NCBI GenBank assembly: GCA_013400975.1
Contig: WBMZ01010861.1
Coordinates: 367,904-431,903 of the forward strand
Direction: 5' to 3'
DNA length: 64,000 bases
Origin: Atrichornis clamosus
Lineage: Eukaryota > Chordata > Aves > Passeriformes > Menuridae
Each line of letters begins with the position of its first letter. Within the stretch, counting starts at the first letter, position 1. A program made the position numbers and the translations under genes. The notes below the pieces were generated by a model that saw only the letters and a list, made by a program, of their open reading frames with translations, ran no database searches and was not told the DNA's origin. This document shows, piece after piece, positions 1 through 13,499 of the stretch.

Positions 1-3000
1 ACAGAAAAATTTTAGCCAAGTTGCAACTTAGAAAATTTCACTGAAGCCTAAGTCCGAAGAACAAAGGAGACAAAATCAGAAGGCTTCGCCTTTTCTCATA
101 GCATGGTCTCTCACCTCTCAACACTTTCATCGTAACTTCTGGACGAGCTCTAGCCGGGACAGCCAATCCTCTTGGCCTTTCTGTACATCAAAGTTATCAC
201 ATTGCCAAAGGTCACCCGAGGTAGTCAGGGAGGGACAGCTGGGAGGTGACAACTGCTCCCAAGGATCCCACCTCTCCCTCCACCATGGGATGGGATGGGG
301 ACAGGCAGGCTGGTGCATCCTGGGTCACCTCATACTCAGCCATCCTGGCTCATCACTCTTGTTTGCAGAGCTTAGCCCAGCCCATGCATCAGGGAACATA
401 TAAATAAAGGACTTGTGTCCAAGTGCATGGATTCCAACATAAAGCTCACTGTAAAGGCTTTGCAAAAGACAAGTGTGGTTTTACTATTTTAGTAGATTTC
501 TATGAAACATATATCAATGAAAGAAGTACCTGTATAGTAGCTATTTGGTTTTATCTGGCATTAACAGAGATAATGTTTGTGGACAGGTTTATATTTTGGA
601 CGCAAAACAGCCTCCCTAGATTCTGGCTACATCAGGATTAAAACTCTCAGACATAAGCTTTGTCAAGTGCGGGGGACAGCATAAATGACTGTTGATTCAT
701 ATTCTTTTAGGCCTGTAAAGTTATAACTATGTAATATGAACACAGGCTCTTTAGGGTAGTTTAGAGCCAACCTGGAACCCTTCCAGCCTGCATTGAAGGA
801 TTTAATGGCATAGTTTTTATTTTCTGCTTAGTGCAGTGTACCATTAATTGAAGGTAATTGTCAAGAGGAGACTGGCTTTCAAAAACTACATAGCTCTCGA
901 CTGTTCTGGTGCAGAATGGATGCCCTGAGTTTAGGATCACATTTCCCCTGTGCTCTACATTACATTTGTCTTGTCACACAATTGTGTGATTGTGTTCAAC
1001 TAAATGGTTATTCCGTGCTATTACGGCATTTGAAAACGAGGACTCAAGTAACACTGCAGGGAAAGAGAGGGAGAGGGAGTGCCAGGTTTGTGCTAGGACG
1101 AGGACTTGTCTGCTTGAACTAAACAAAAACCTGAAAAGTATCACGGGTCTGAGGCATTTAATGGAGCAGCTCATATGATTTGCTGAAGAAGGAAGCAGTT
1201 TGTGGCAGAACACGTTAAAGGGAAGAAGTAGCTTGCTTGCTGCAAGGTTCAGCAGTCACAGAATGTGCTCACCTGGATGTGTTTCCCCACTCCCAAAATG
1301 ACATGTGAACATGAGCCACGTCTCTGCACCCTCTGTTTTTCTTTGCATGAGGACAGAAGGAAATCATAGTGAGCTCCACTGTGTTCTCAGCTTCGACAGT
1401 CGCAAGATCAGGACCAGAGGGTACTGTACAATATAGACACAAATTTGGCCTGCTGACCCCAACCTTACTGCTGTGTGTGAAGGAATTACCACCATTTACT
1501 CAACTGATATAATACTGCTTTTCATTATCTTTACTGCAGCAATCACCAAGAATCTGAGGCATGATCCATGAACCACATCATGCCAGGCACGGCACAAATG
1601 AAAAGAGCCCTTGCCCCAGTCTGGAGGCCTTTTGTATCTCAGGGTGTAACTTGGCCCCAAACCTAGAACTTAATTAACACTGATGTTGATGAGGTGTGAG
1701 GGAGAAAGGAATCTGGTCCATCCTTCCACAGCTGCACCAGCTTTGCAATGCGAACACCCAAGATGAGCCAAAAGTGATTAAGAAATTATTTTTGAAACTG
1801 GAGTCAGCACATGTAACCACAGTTAGACAACAGGGATCAGCAGATCTGCAATGTAAGGAGGTTTGAGTCTTACAAAGCTGCTTTAAAGGTAAAGTTCCCC
1901 TGTGAAAGTCCCTCCCGGTTTTATCAGCAAATTTATCAGCAGCATCAGCTGAGGAGTGTAATCAGCCATGGGGGAAGATCTGCTCTCTTGTCTCTTTTTT
2001 CTTAGAAATCATTTATTTGGGTTTTGTAAAAGCATGTTGTTTCTCAGAGACATTCTTTGGATGAATATGGGAGTAATCATTTGATTACAGATAGTATAAA
2101 TGCACCTGTTTCTAGCAGGAATGACACATACCATAATTTAACTAAAAAATATGAGTGATCTCCATTAAAAATCTCACTGTGTGAGCTTCACAGGTGGTCT
2201 TTGTGCTGGTGCATATACAGAGGGCTAAACCCCAAAGAGGATCAAAATGGAAATTCCAGTTGATATTTTCAAACACTACCTGAGTGAGCAACTGCTTTTT
2301 ACACATTCAAATTTCTTGAACATGTAGGGAAAGAGCGTTTGTGAGAGTGTATGTGTGCGTGTGTCTGTATAAACATTTATACATAATTAACTCTCAAAGG
2401 GACTCATCTGTAGATGCTGCACAGTCTGTAAGTCATTACTGAATAACCACCCAAAGTTTCCAGCCCACTGGTGATAGAAATAATACTTTACCTGATCAGG
2501 GCTATCCGGAATAGAAAGAAAGTTCTTTTATATGTTTTTGCAAGGAAGAAAAAATCAAGTTATGCTGGGTGAAATATAAGACTGTGTTGTGGTTTTGTTG
2601 CTCCCTTCACTAGACTCACGATCTCACTCCCATTACAAAAACATCTGAACTACTGTCCAAGAGTCCCCCCAAATCCATTACTGATCAAGTTTATAGACCT
2701 TATGCATGCAAACAAACGATTAAAGGCACATTGGCAATAGCATATCCCACCCAAACACAAGACACTCATTTGCTTCAGAAGGGTTTCTTCCACCTTGGGT
2801 GAACAGCTGGACTCAGTGGAGCTGAGCGTGAAACCTTTTTGACATTCTAAAGCTACAGCTGTCAATCACTTTTACTTTTATTGGACCTTAATGTTCACAT
2901 TCAGGCAGGATGTGCCAGTGCTTTCACCAGTCTCAAACACACAGAAATGACCGTGGTACCAAACAGAGAGTTCAGTGGAGCTTCACACAGCACTGATCTC

Positions 3001-5904
3001 CTTAAACTCAGTATGAAGGAAGATCTTTGTATGATTGCTTGTGTGCTCACACACATAGGAAATAACATTTCACTTTGTGTATGTGTATGTGTTACCTATA
3101 AATTTCTTACTACCAATACATTTTCTAGACACATCCTGTGCTATTCTGAAAACACACGGATGAAACAGTACCTTAAGAGCTGTTCTGACCACTTGCTCCC
3201 CCACTGAAGGGCTGCATGTGAAAACCTCTATAATAAATAATTTAATACAGACTCGTAAATCACCAGTGATTGAAAGATGTTGAACTGATTCTGGTACATC
3301 TTTTAACGAGTTACAAAAGTAACTCTCCATTTCCTTTGGTGTCCTCAACCAAAACAAATGGTGCCAACCAGTAGCTTTTAGCAATGTTTAGATGTGACTA
3401 TCATTTGAGCTCTTTGGGTGATTAATCGAAGATATAGAAGTAGGTAAACACAGTGCTATTAGCTTGTCTTCTATTCTGATACAGACCAAGCTTTACATAA
3501 CCCAAAGGACATGAAACTCTTAAAAGTCCAGTGTTTGGGAATTGAAGTGATTGAGAAAAGTAATAGCTCTAATGCATTTTGCCACTTGCCATGAACTTCT
3601 GGAGAAATCATATTGACAGACTGAAAAAATCCTCAGAGGAAAAAAATTTAAGAAATTTTACTCAGAAAGAAAAAATGACAGGAGAGAAAGGGGTTCTTTT
3701 ATAAGGATAATAGTCATCATAAGCTTTTATTCCTATAATTAAAAGTGAAAAAAAAAATAGTGGTAAAATGATTTAGCAAAATGATGCAACTCCCTTCTGA
3801 CATGCTCGTCTGCTGCGTTTATGAGTTTATAAAACATACAGGTTATGAATATGGGAACTCTCTCATAAGTTTTTATAGATGATTCCTTTACTGTTTCTGA
3901 AGAAACTGCAGTTTATTCACAGATTATATAGTTCATTTACAGAATGTTTCCGCATTTATAGCCTACCAGCCTCTTTCTCTGAAGAGCAATAATGGAAATG
4001 GAAATGTGAAAAGAACCAGTTAAAATCAATGGAGCAGAATCAGAAAAGATGTCAGTAAAATGCATTGAAATAAGAAAAAGAAAAGATGCATGTTTATCAC
4101 TTTAGCTAGAAAGAACCATATAAACATATATATTTCTGAATAAACACTTCTTTATTATTTTCTTTTTAATGAAACAAATTGGAGACTTCTAGAGATTTAT
4201 GTTGATATCCCAGTTTTGCTGCCATTTTCTTCCAAGACACCACTTTATAAGTTCAAACATGAACTGAACACCTTCCTTTTCTCTTGGTGTGCACATGACC
4301 AGCCCCTGGCAGACCCCTGGACCAGCTCTTTGAGGAACTTGGCTGTAACCCCCTCTCTACTCCTTTGTGACCAGGGAGCAGCTTCTTCAAACACCACCAT
4401 CTCCAATTTCCATAGTAAAATTTAGATCTACTCTCCTACTAAACTCTAATTTTTTCTGACTCTGTGCGCCCATGAAGGAGAATTCAGTTTTAGTGGACTC
4501 TTACCTGGGGTCTCTGTATATTGACTGATGCAAAAATGAGGAGAGAAAAACAAGTCCTTCATTCTCCCTTATACCCTCCTCCTCCCAAACTACAGATTAT
4601 TGTCTGTACCCAGAGAAGCATTTGAAAAAGATAAGTTTTCTTTTGACATGTACTGCATTAGACTAAGCAAGTCTAATTATCACACACAGGTAAGCTGGTG
4701 AGATTTAAACTAATAAAAAAAGAAAAAGAAAGGAATTGGAACAAAAGAGAAATACTGGAATAAAAAGAATATAATGTTATCAGTAGTATGTACATAAATT
4801 GTCCTTCAGAAATAAATGTTGATCTTACTGGTCTAGGTCAAAGACTGGAGGAAATTATTCTTATGCTTTAGCATTTTGCTACTGGCAGCCAAACATTCCC
4901 AATATGGTTGGTACTGTGAAAATATGAAACAAACATCTTCAAATGCGTTGCTGAATTGGACTGAATTTAGTGAACTGTGGGGGAACTGTAGCAATGGAAA
5001 AACTGACTCAACAACTAACAAAATCAACAAGACAGACAAAAATAAATAAAAATCTAGATGTAGGGTTTCCGTTTGCTTCATTCTCAGAAAAGATGGAACA
5101 TCCGTATGAAAACAAATTTCTTCGAATTTTGACATGAGGTTTATTGTAGGGCTGATCCATAGTCAATTCGGGTAAGTAGGAACATTTTGATTGTTTTATG
5201 TAGTTTTTGGAACAAGACTAAGGTGTTCAGGTGTGAATCTAGAATGAAGCATTGCTAAGGCAAAATTTTTGGTGTCCAAGAAAAGATTTGACAAAATGGA
5301 AAGGTTAGCTAAGAAAGAATATAGCTGGCCAAAAAAAAGGTTGTATCTTGTTATGAAAAATATCATGGATAGGGTCCCAGGAGAGATTTTCAAGCAGCTC
5401 TAAAAAAGCAGTAATTAAATCTGTGCAGGATTTCCAATGAAATATATTTTTTTAAAAAGAGAATAAAAAACATCTGGTATATTTCTGATATTGCAGATAT
5501 ACTAGAAGAAAAATGGTTATGAATCAGGGCTTGTTTTCAACTTAATGTGAATATATGACTCCCACTGGTGATGAAAGGAACTTCATATACATTCCAGAAG
5601 GAAATCAATGGCTATTACAGCTATGAAATATGAAATGGCCCCCCTGATTTTATGAAACAGGAATAAATACATAAGAAAAACGTCTCTTTCTGATATCATT
5701 AGCTCAAAATTATCTTAGTGGATTCAAAATAAAATTTTTTGAGTTATTAGTGATGACTAGAATTAGTAGAGTACCTGAAACGTGTATTTATCTGTAAGAA
5801 AAAAGTATAATGGGCAAAAAAATTGAGGGGTATCATATCTTTGCATAGAAAACACTCATTAATTTTTTTTTCTGTATCACAGCTGTTGCCAAAACTATAA
5901 TCGG
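1..5904. other. Unique AT-rich noncoding sequence
   Basis: I see no recognisable gene or interspersed repeat in this stretch. It has short simple tracts such as GT-rich DNA near 2340-2375 and A-runs near 3750. Some open frames follow fair splice acceptors, for example minus-strand DNA below about 1053 behind a long pyrimidine tract, and both strands near 3130-3380. None has a supporting donor, a partner exon or a recognisable protein. It is best read as intergenic or intronic DNA. Confidence 0.6.
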
Positions 5905-6215
5905 AAAAGCGTCATGGTTTAGGAATGGTATTCCCCACTTTAGTGTTCCCACTGAAACATTCCAAACCATGTGCTATCTCTGACTCTCCCCTCAGCTTCC
6001 TCCTTTACCTGCCTTGGGAAAGGGAGAAGAATTGGAGGCACAAATGGTAAAAGTCATGGGTTGGGATAAGAACAATTTACTGGAAAAAGCAAAGAGATAA
6101 GAAAATAAACAGTAACAGCAACAGTACTAATAACAGAGTGTATAAGAAGCAGACGATTTGCACACGAGTGCTCACCCCTGACAATGCCCAACTGCTCCTT
6201 TCACCATCACTCCAA
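5905..6215 (-). mobile_element. Endogenous retrovirus LTR fragment, degraded
   Basis: This stretch resembles a common avian retroviral LTR read in antisense. The matching landmarks, in order, are a 'catggttta' start, a T/C-rich block with 'ccactttagtg', 'aacattccaaaccatg', 'aattggaggcacaaatgg', 'catgggttgggataag', 'caatttactgga', a run of 'aacagtaacagcaacag' and 'gtgctcacccctgac'. The match is to a family remembered from bird genomes and was not checked by a search. No retroviral coding region or second LTR is visible, so it is a solo or truncated remnant. It runs directly into a CR1 tail at 6219. Confidence 0.55.
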
Positions 6216-6218
6216 CCC

Positions 6219-6353
6219 ACAAGGTGTTTAAGGCCGGGCTTAATGGGGCTTGGAGCAACCTGGTCTAGTGGAAGATGTGCCCGACCATGACAGGAGGATT
6301 GGAACTAAATGATTTTTAAGGTCTCTTCCAACCCAAGCCATGCTACGATTCTA
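6219..6353 (+). mobile_element. CR1 LINE, 3' end fragment
   Basis: The sequence follows the CR1 3' end. It has 'ggagcaacctggtctagtgg', then 'gaagatgtgcccgaccatg', then 'ggtctcttccaaccca', and ends in a decayed 'ctacgattcta' tail. About 135 bases remain, as is usual for 5'-truncated CR1 copies. It is inert. It abuts the LTR fragment, so one element probably inserted beside or into the other. Confidence 0.9.
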
Positions 6354-7076
6354 GAAATTATTATTTCCATTAGTGGACACAAATACAAATTTAACATTCC
6401 AAATCCTACATTAAGCTATCACTTAGAAGTAGCCAGATGTTAAAAAACAGCATAAGGAAACAGTGATTCAGTAAAGTGAGTGCAGAGAGAGCTCCACAAA
6501 GAGTAATTGCTCAACACACAAGGGAAAGTATTCTTGACATGACCCTTTATTACAAAAACTTGTCACTGCATTGAGAATCTAATTTTCATCTTTTGTGTAG
6601 CAGTGCAAAACTTTAGTAAGATGACTGAAATCAATGGATTTATATTGGGGTGAGAGTGCAATTGGATTCACTCTCTGCAAATGAGCTGCTTGCCTTCCCC
6701 CATCTCATGAGTATAAAACAACTCTCTTCTCTCTAGTTGATTAAAACTAAGAAAAATGAATTTGAAAAATGAATTTTAAAAGTGTTTATGAAAAATTCAT
6801 CAGAACACAGACCAAACATCCAAAATAATCCTGAATGTGTATACAAAATATTTGTTTCCAAACAGTACTTTTCATTTTTTTTCTCTTAAAAATGATACAA
6901 ATCTTATCTGGTTTGTAGCTGGTTTTTCTACTCCACTGTTACTGCAGGGAGAAAGTTCAATGCATGCAAGCAAGAGTTAGATGGATATTACCTAAACATA
7001 TTCTACTTATTCAAGGACAAATCTAAGCTGGTATCCAACATTATATCTTTTGTGCTCTTTTTCACACACTTCTTAC
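6354..7076. other. Unique noncoding sequence
   Basis: This is AT-rich unique DNA between the CR1 tail and a long pyrimidine tract. I see no open frame with splice-site support and no repeat signature. Confidence 0.5.
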
Positions 7077-7117
7077 TTTTCTTTTTTCTTCTTTTTTTTT
7101 CTTTTTTTTTTTTTTTG
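7077..7117. repeat. Pyrimidine (T/C) low-complexity tract
   Basis: An almost pure T run with scattered C ends in 'gacag'. It can be read as a simple repeat or as an unusually strong polypyrimidine tract for the open segment that follows at 7122. Confidence 0.8.
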
Positions 7118-7121
7118 ACAG

Positions 7122-7276
7122 AGACTGTGCTCCCAGTCATAGCTGTGCTTCAAACCTACCAGAAAAGTCCTTCCTTCACTGTTCAGCATCTCCTCTGGGA
7201 ATTCAACAGAATGGCAAAAATCATTTCAGAAGGGAAACTGCATGGAGACTTGCTGCTTGAGAACAAGGAAAGATGA
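7122..7276 (+). CDS. Candidate terminal exon, unrecognised protein
   Basis: A 155-base segment starts right after the tract ending 'ttttttgacag'. After two bases it reads 50 codons and a TGA stop. The predicted peptide begins TVLPVIAVLQ, has HLLWEFNRMAKI in the middle and ends LLLENKER, which suggests amphipathic helix. No family is recognised. No neighbouring exon with matching phase was found, and a 50-codon open run is not rare by chance at this AT content. The T tract may simply be a simple repeat. Treat as a hypothetical exon. Confidence 0.2.
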
Positions 7277-9421
7277 TCACTCATAAAACACAGGTAGGAA
7301 ATGAAACAGGAAAGCTATCAGATCCAGACTTCCTCCATGAATAGAGGTTACCAAAACAAGCACTCCAAAATAAAAAAGGAAATCATTGACATTTGGTCAA
7401 TCGGGACTGAACTGGCTGGAGTTGTTCCGGACAGAGACTGAACTGCTGTGACTCAGACAACCAGGAAGGAAAGTTGCCAAGGGCCAAATGCCAGCAAAAA
7501 CACGGGATATGTGCTACTCCACTAAGGTTAAAGAAACTTCTCACCTTCAGTCCTCCTTACTGCTCCCCTCTTCCTGGTGAAACTAGACTCAGGCAGTGGC
7601 AGAGCTCTTCAGATGGCTCCTACTGAAGGTTTGAATTTTCCCTCCTGCTTGGATGTCCTTTCCCATCCTTCCAGCTTTAATCCTCCTTTCAGAAAGACAC
7701 TTTTTAGATATTGCATCTGCTTTCCACCATAACCATGTGGAAGAAATCTTGCCTTTTCCCACTTTCCAAATCCATCACTCAACTGTCCTGGTGTTCCTAA
7801 GGCTTCTTAATGGAATAAATGAGTCAAAAGGGTAGTAAGAGGTCAGGCCAGGGTGAGGGTTTCACCTGAACACATTAACACCCACAAGGTCTATAATCAT
7901 AATTTCATTTGACTCCTGCCTGATGCTGTCTATGGAATTTCAACAGTGATACATTTTCTGAACCCCCTTAATTGTCCTGAAACTTGAGGATATTTTTCAC
8001 AGTGGTATTTAGCCCAGATTTTAAAAGTGAAAAGGGCTGAGACTCTACTCCTCTTGATACACTGCAAAAATGACTAACTACATGTAAAAAAAAAAATCTC
8101 TATACACACCCTCATATGGCTTATAGGAGGAATTTTGGAGTTCAGAAATTCATCTGAGGTCATTCCTGTGCAACTCCCTTAGTCCTAAGAAACATTTGTG
8201 GATTATTTTAAATCTTTCTGTTGCAGAGTCCAGCTTTTATGTCATTCTTAAATTCCTTCTCAAAGGCATTAATATTTTGATGATACAGAGTTTAAGTTCT
8301 GAGCTGTGTGACTACAGTTTTATATAATCAACACTAGGCATTGACAGACCGCTTACATTCCACACTTTAACCACACAGCTCTTCTAATTAAAGTTATAGT
8401 ATTATTAATGTCTTTTAACTATACATTAATACAATAAGTGAATGTACTCTTTGTAATGTATCTACAGCAGTTATGGAGGAGTTATGACTGAGCCATGGTC
8501 TTATAAAAAAACACAGAAATGTGATGTAAAATGAATTTTGATACAAATACTGTGCAATATCGACAAATCTGAAGCTGGAACCCTTCACTGAAACTGATTC
8601 AGATATGAAATCATGCACACCAGAGTTAGGAGGAATAAATAGTTGATAGAAAGAGAACACTTTTAATCTTCTCTGTAACTATGGTTTTAACATAGTCATT
8701 GACTCACACTTTCCTGTGTATGTATTTAAGATCCTAATCCTTAAATGTGGAATGCAACCAGAGAAGGGAATCAGGTGAAATGTGTGTATTGCTATTCCAG
8801 GCATGCACTGAGCATAAGTGTATTCATAATAAGGGAGTATACAAGTTTGAGATAGATAGATACATAGATACACAAACAGATAAAAAGTGGATTCTCATTT
8901 GCAGAACTCCTCAAATAGGTGCATTATTTAGTTTTCTTTTATCTATTCAGATATCTCTCTTCAGAAGGGAAAAAATGCCTTGCAATTTATTTCTGTTGAG
9001 AGTTTAACTCCTTCTCAAAACTTATCCAATGAGCTGAAATTTGACAAAAGCTTCACAGGTTACTGTGGCCATCTCACAGAAACTCAGTGAAGTCTCACAG
9101 AGTCCTCATGCCCTTAAAAAATCAGGCTTAAAAGGTCACATTTGTAAATCTTTCTACAAAGCTGACTAAAACATGGATCGAGCAGAGATCATGGAGAGTT
9201 TCATGACCCAGAGAGTAGCTCCATCTCTTGTGGTTGCAGTAAGAGATGTGAACATAACTTTGGACCTTTTTCTCTGTCTTTGCCATGGGGATACGAGCAT
9301 ACTTTCTTCCTGTCCCTAGCAGCATTGGACATTGTGGGTTTTTTTCCCCAGATCAGAGTGCTAGGAACAAGAAGTTGTATTACATGGGTGCTGTCATGAC
9401 CCCCACACTCATCAACCTCAA
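7277..9421. other. Unique noncoding sequence
   Basis: AT-rich unique DNA with no recognisable gene or interspersed repeat. A short GATA-like tract lies at 8846-8882, and an A-run lies near 8085. Confidence 0.5.
8846..8882. repeat. Short imperfect GATA-type microsatellite
   Basis: The tract reads as repeated 'gatagatagatacatagata' followed by a CA-rich variant. It is an imperfect tetranucleotide repeat of fewer than ten units. Confidence 0.6.
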
Positions 9422-9770
9422 ATCATAGAACTTCAGCATTAGTCGACTTTCAGGTGGAGAATCTTGGATCTTTGGAGATCTCCAGTTCAATCTTCTCTTT
9501 CTGTTGGAGACCAGGTTGCTCAGAACCTTGTCCATTAAAGTTTTTTTCAATCAGTAAGCACTTAGGAAGATCCCACAATTTCTCCAGGCAAACTGTTCCA
9601 GCTCTTAGCCACTTCCATATTAAATATAGTCCCTGTGTTAAAGGTCATGTCTTGCAACATCAACATTGCCTCTGGACCTTTTTCAGTACACATTTGGCAA
9701 GAGTTGGAGTTCATCTTTCCTTACCATCCTTTAGGCAGTGGAAGGTGGTTCTACCAAACCTCTTCTTCTC
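9422..9770 (-). mobile_element. Old CR1 LINE fragment
   Basis: Read on the minus strand, this follows a diverged CR1 3' end. The plus strand shows 'atcatagaacttcagc', 'gagatctccagttcaat', 'ttgctcagaaccttgtcc', 'gatcccacaatttctccagg', 'caaactgttccagct', then a segment like the part of CR1 upstream of the 3' untranslated region. Divergence is far higher than in the 12.6 or 21.7 kb copies, so it is an older insertion. The plus-strand open frames over it are not genes. Confidence 0.7.
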
Positions 9771-12580
9771 TTAAAGAAGTTTCTTTCCTCTCTCCTAATT
9801 CAGTTGTGCGAGAATCCATGTGTAAAATTACGAGATGGAAACACATGTCCAACACATCACAGAAGAGGCTTGTCTGACCATGTTCCAGGCAGTCATGTGG
9901 TGTGTTGATCCTTTGATAGAGGAGAACAGGCCATCCATCAAGCTGTACTTGGGGAGTTCCTCCCGATGCAAGATCCCACTATGTGCTGTTGCACTCACTT
10001 TTGCAGCCAAGAGTCAAGCAGAGCTGATTCTTTGCCCTCATTCACCATGATCAGATCATGAGAAAATACAATATACACATAAAATCACTCTCCCCTAATG
10101 CAAGTTGTCACAATAGGGACATATGTGTCTCTGAAGGGGTGTAAAAGGCACCCAAGTGAGCTGATCACTTTCACCTCTCTTATATCTACAGAGGGAGAGA
10201 GAAGCATGTGCAGAGGATGATTCAGATCATTGAAAAGCAGCATCTGTGTTCGGCCACATAATTCTCCCCCTAAAAATATCTCCTCCCTTCCACTGAAAGC
10301 CTGATGTAACTAAAAGAAGGGCAGAGATAAATTTTTGGATATCCAAAATATTTGTGAGATTCTCTTCAATCTGCATCATGACAAAATTCAAGAATTCTTG
10401 AGCCAAAAGGACTGTTTCTGTACATCATCAGAAAATCAGCTTTGACAGTGACTGATCTGATCTGTCAAAAACCAACAGCAGCTTCTCCCAATACTCTGTA
10501 CGTTTGCTGCAAAAGATTTGCTGCATGTCCTTTTAAGCCAGATTTTGTCTCTGACAAAACTCTGTTACAATATTGTACAGGGCTGAATTTTTCCTGTGAA
10601 ATGAATGCTTCAAAAAGTAAGTATTTAAGTAACATGTTAAAAAAAACACAACCGTGATACAGCATTAGTACGAAATAAACCTGTCCATGAAATAACAAAG
10701 TAAAATAGGAAGTGTTTGAAGCAAAGTTAAGGCTAAATGATTTTTATGTAGATAAACTCTGTAAATACTCAAAACTTGCTGAAAAATATACCTTTTCTTC
10801 CTGCAGCTAGAAAGAGAAAGATATTTTTTTAAAAATAGGATAGTTCTGAAAAGATGCAGAGATGAGCTTTGAAGAAACAGAAGTTTTGAATATTAAAAAA
10901 AAAAAACAAACTCATGAAACTTGAAGGTTTTGCCTCAGCCTAAATTCCTGAGCCATTTGAGGTTCATCACTCACTGAATTTCTTAGAGGTAGCTCTGCCT
11001 TAATCACCTGTCCTTGGACACAGGATCCAGGATCTCCTTGAAACGATGAGCATCATATTATTGTGGTGTGGGAGAGCTGAAACTCAAAGAGGCCTCCTCA
11101 CCAACAGCTAAGCTCAGAACTTTGCAAAACAAGTTCATAAACCAGGAGGTGACAGTAAATTTTTAACAGTGTATAAACTCAGGCATGAGCAAGAGCCCCG
11201 TTTATTTTACGGGCATGATGATTGTGGCAAAGAATGCTGCAGTGATATGGATAACAGGGGGGAGGGCACACCTGCAACCTCCAGGTCTGAAAGAGAGAAC
11301 TGTTTGCACTTCATCATTCCAGGAAGAAAAAAATACCCAGACCTCCTGCCACAACACACCCTAAACGGAGCCTTACTGTCCCAAGGAAAAAAAAAAAAAG
11401 CATAATGTACAAAGTATACCTTGTCAGTGTTATTCTCAGTGATTATGTACTTCCATGGTATGTGGAGGTTTTATAGAGCAATTACATCCATTGTGACTTT
11501 GTAATTACAGTATTAGGAGGTCGCAGACAGAGAAACTTTGCCAACTCCATTGATTTTTAAGGCTAGCCTGAACAGGATATGGATTTGCACTGGACTTGTA
11601 ACTTCTCAATACGATCACAAAGTGCGGTACGCTCAGGAGACGAGCACTGGTAAGTGATGTTCGTGCCAGCTATGGGCCAGAGTCTGATCTCTAGTGCTCT
11701 TTCAACACAAAACTGCATGATCACCCTGGAAAAAAGTGTCTGTGGAAATAAGAAATTAGGGAGAAGTTCTAGAGATTGGAGGAAATGGTTAAAAGCCACT
11801 TAGTAACGAAAATCAACCTTCCTGACTACCAGCATGGTTTGGATTGTGTTTATATCCCTTAACTATTTAATTTAACTCTTAGCTTTTTGAACAATCCATC
11901 CTGCAGCAAAAATTCCATCCTGGACAATGGTGTAACAGGAGAGCTGATGGATTTTTTTTTTAAACTCTACAGTGCATTTGCACTAGAGAAGAAAGCCTAA
12001 GAAAGAGTTTTTATCAAGTAAGTGGCAAAATTGCCTGAGTTATTGAACTGAATAAGGTTAAACTGATCTTACTTAAGTAGATAAGAGCTGTGTTCACAGA
12101 GCATGGTGGATCCCTACTACACCACTATTTGTGAGAATAATGGGAAACCTCAGCCATTCCCCAGAGCACACATTCCTTAATATAAATTTAGGCACAGAGC
12201 TTCTTGTCAGTAGGGGTACCTATATAATTAATTTTCTGAAAAATGTAAAAAAAATATTTAAACAAAAATTGGAGGGGGGACATCATGGGGCTTTTATTGT
12301 TGTTGTTATTTTGTTGATTTTGTGGGGTTTTTCAGGGTTTTAAATCAAAATTAAATCCTTTATTTTAAACCAAAGGAAAATGGTTTTTTAAAAATCAGGA
12401 ACTTCACAATGCATTCATTCTGATATGATGCATTCTAGATTTCTTTCAAGCATGGAAGATCTTTTCTACATGTTGTATTTAATAAATATGCAGAAAGTTT
12501 ATAGAAAATAAAAATGAACTCTTTGGAAACAACACTTCTATAGAAAACATAGAAATGTAGTGCTCTATTAATGTAGTGAT
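9771..12580. other. Unique noncoding sequence
   Basis: No gene or interspersed repeat is recognised. There are A-runs near 10898-10910 and 11386-11399 and a T-run near 11951. A minus-strand acceptor-like tract near 11288-11300 leads into a short open frame with no donor, which I do not call. Confidence 0.5.
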
Positions 12581-12846
12581 CGGATAAGGGGGAATGTTTT
12601 TAAACTTAGAGAGGATAGATTTGGATTAGATATTAGGAAGAAATTGTTTCCTGTGAGGGTGGTGAGGCCCTGGCACAGGTTGCCCAGAGAAGCTGTGGAT
12701 GCCCCATCCCTAGAAGTGTCCAAGGCCAGGCTGGACGGGGCTCTGAGATGCCTGGTCTAGTGGAAGGTGTCCCTGCCCAGGGCAGGAGGTTTGGAATTAT
12801 GGTATTTAAGGTACCTCCCAACCCAAACCATTCTATGATTCTATTA
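12581..12846 (+). mobile_element. CR1 LINE, 3' end fragment
   Basis: This is a well-preserved CR1 3' region. In order it shows 'ttggattagatattaggaag', 'gtgagggtggtgaggccctg', 'cacaggttgcccagagaagc', 'tgccccatccctagaagtgt', 'ccaaggccaggctggac', 'tggtctagtggaaggtgtcc', 'cccaacccaaaccattctat' and the 'gattctatta' tail. It is 5'-truncated and noncoding. The minus-strand open frame across it is a shadow of the repeat. Confidence 0.97.
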
Positions 12847-13499
12847 TGGAATTTCTGTAATACTAATCACAATCTTTTTTTTTTTTTTCTTTAATTGAAT
12901 GAAAATTTGGCAAACTGTAGATGGCACCCTTGAACATTTTGGTACAACTGGCTGCTTTTTCAACTGAAAAAATTAGACAGTCCAAAGTGTTCAGAACTAT
13001 GAATGTTAAAATATCACAATGTCTTGACACCGACTGAGAAACTTTTAACAGCCTTTTGAACAAATTCCCTTCACAATACGCTTATGAAAAATTCATCCTT
13101 TTAAAATTATATTTTGGGCTTTTTTGACTGGTGAAATTAGTACTAACTAACTCCTTTTGGTTTCCTATTGGCGTCCCACTCTGGCATGTGCATACTCTAG
13201 ATTGATCTGAAAGTCATGTCTGCCTAAAATCTGACCCAGACTGTCCCATACAGATGAATTTTGATGTTGTTTGAAAAAGAGATATTATTTTCAAGGAGTA
13301 GAAATATGACAGAAATGATAAATCAAATTTTCTTGTAAGGCAGTAGAGTGTAGGAGATAACTTTTAACTGGCATTGTGGACAAGGCTGTCTTTTACTCCA
13401 GGGTTACTGAGCACTGTTCAGTGTGATATAATGGGGACATTAAATAAGGGTAAGTATAATTAATACATAACATTAGTAAGAGTCAATTTTCATTCTCTT

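Noticed and set aside
3070..3384. 104-codon minus-strand frame with a possible exon (EVFTCSPSVGEQVVRTALK)
   Set aside because: The donor (AAG|GTACTG) and acceptor are weak, and the plus strand is open over the same bases.
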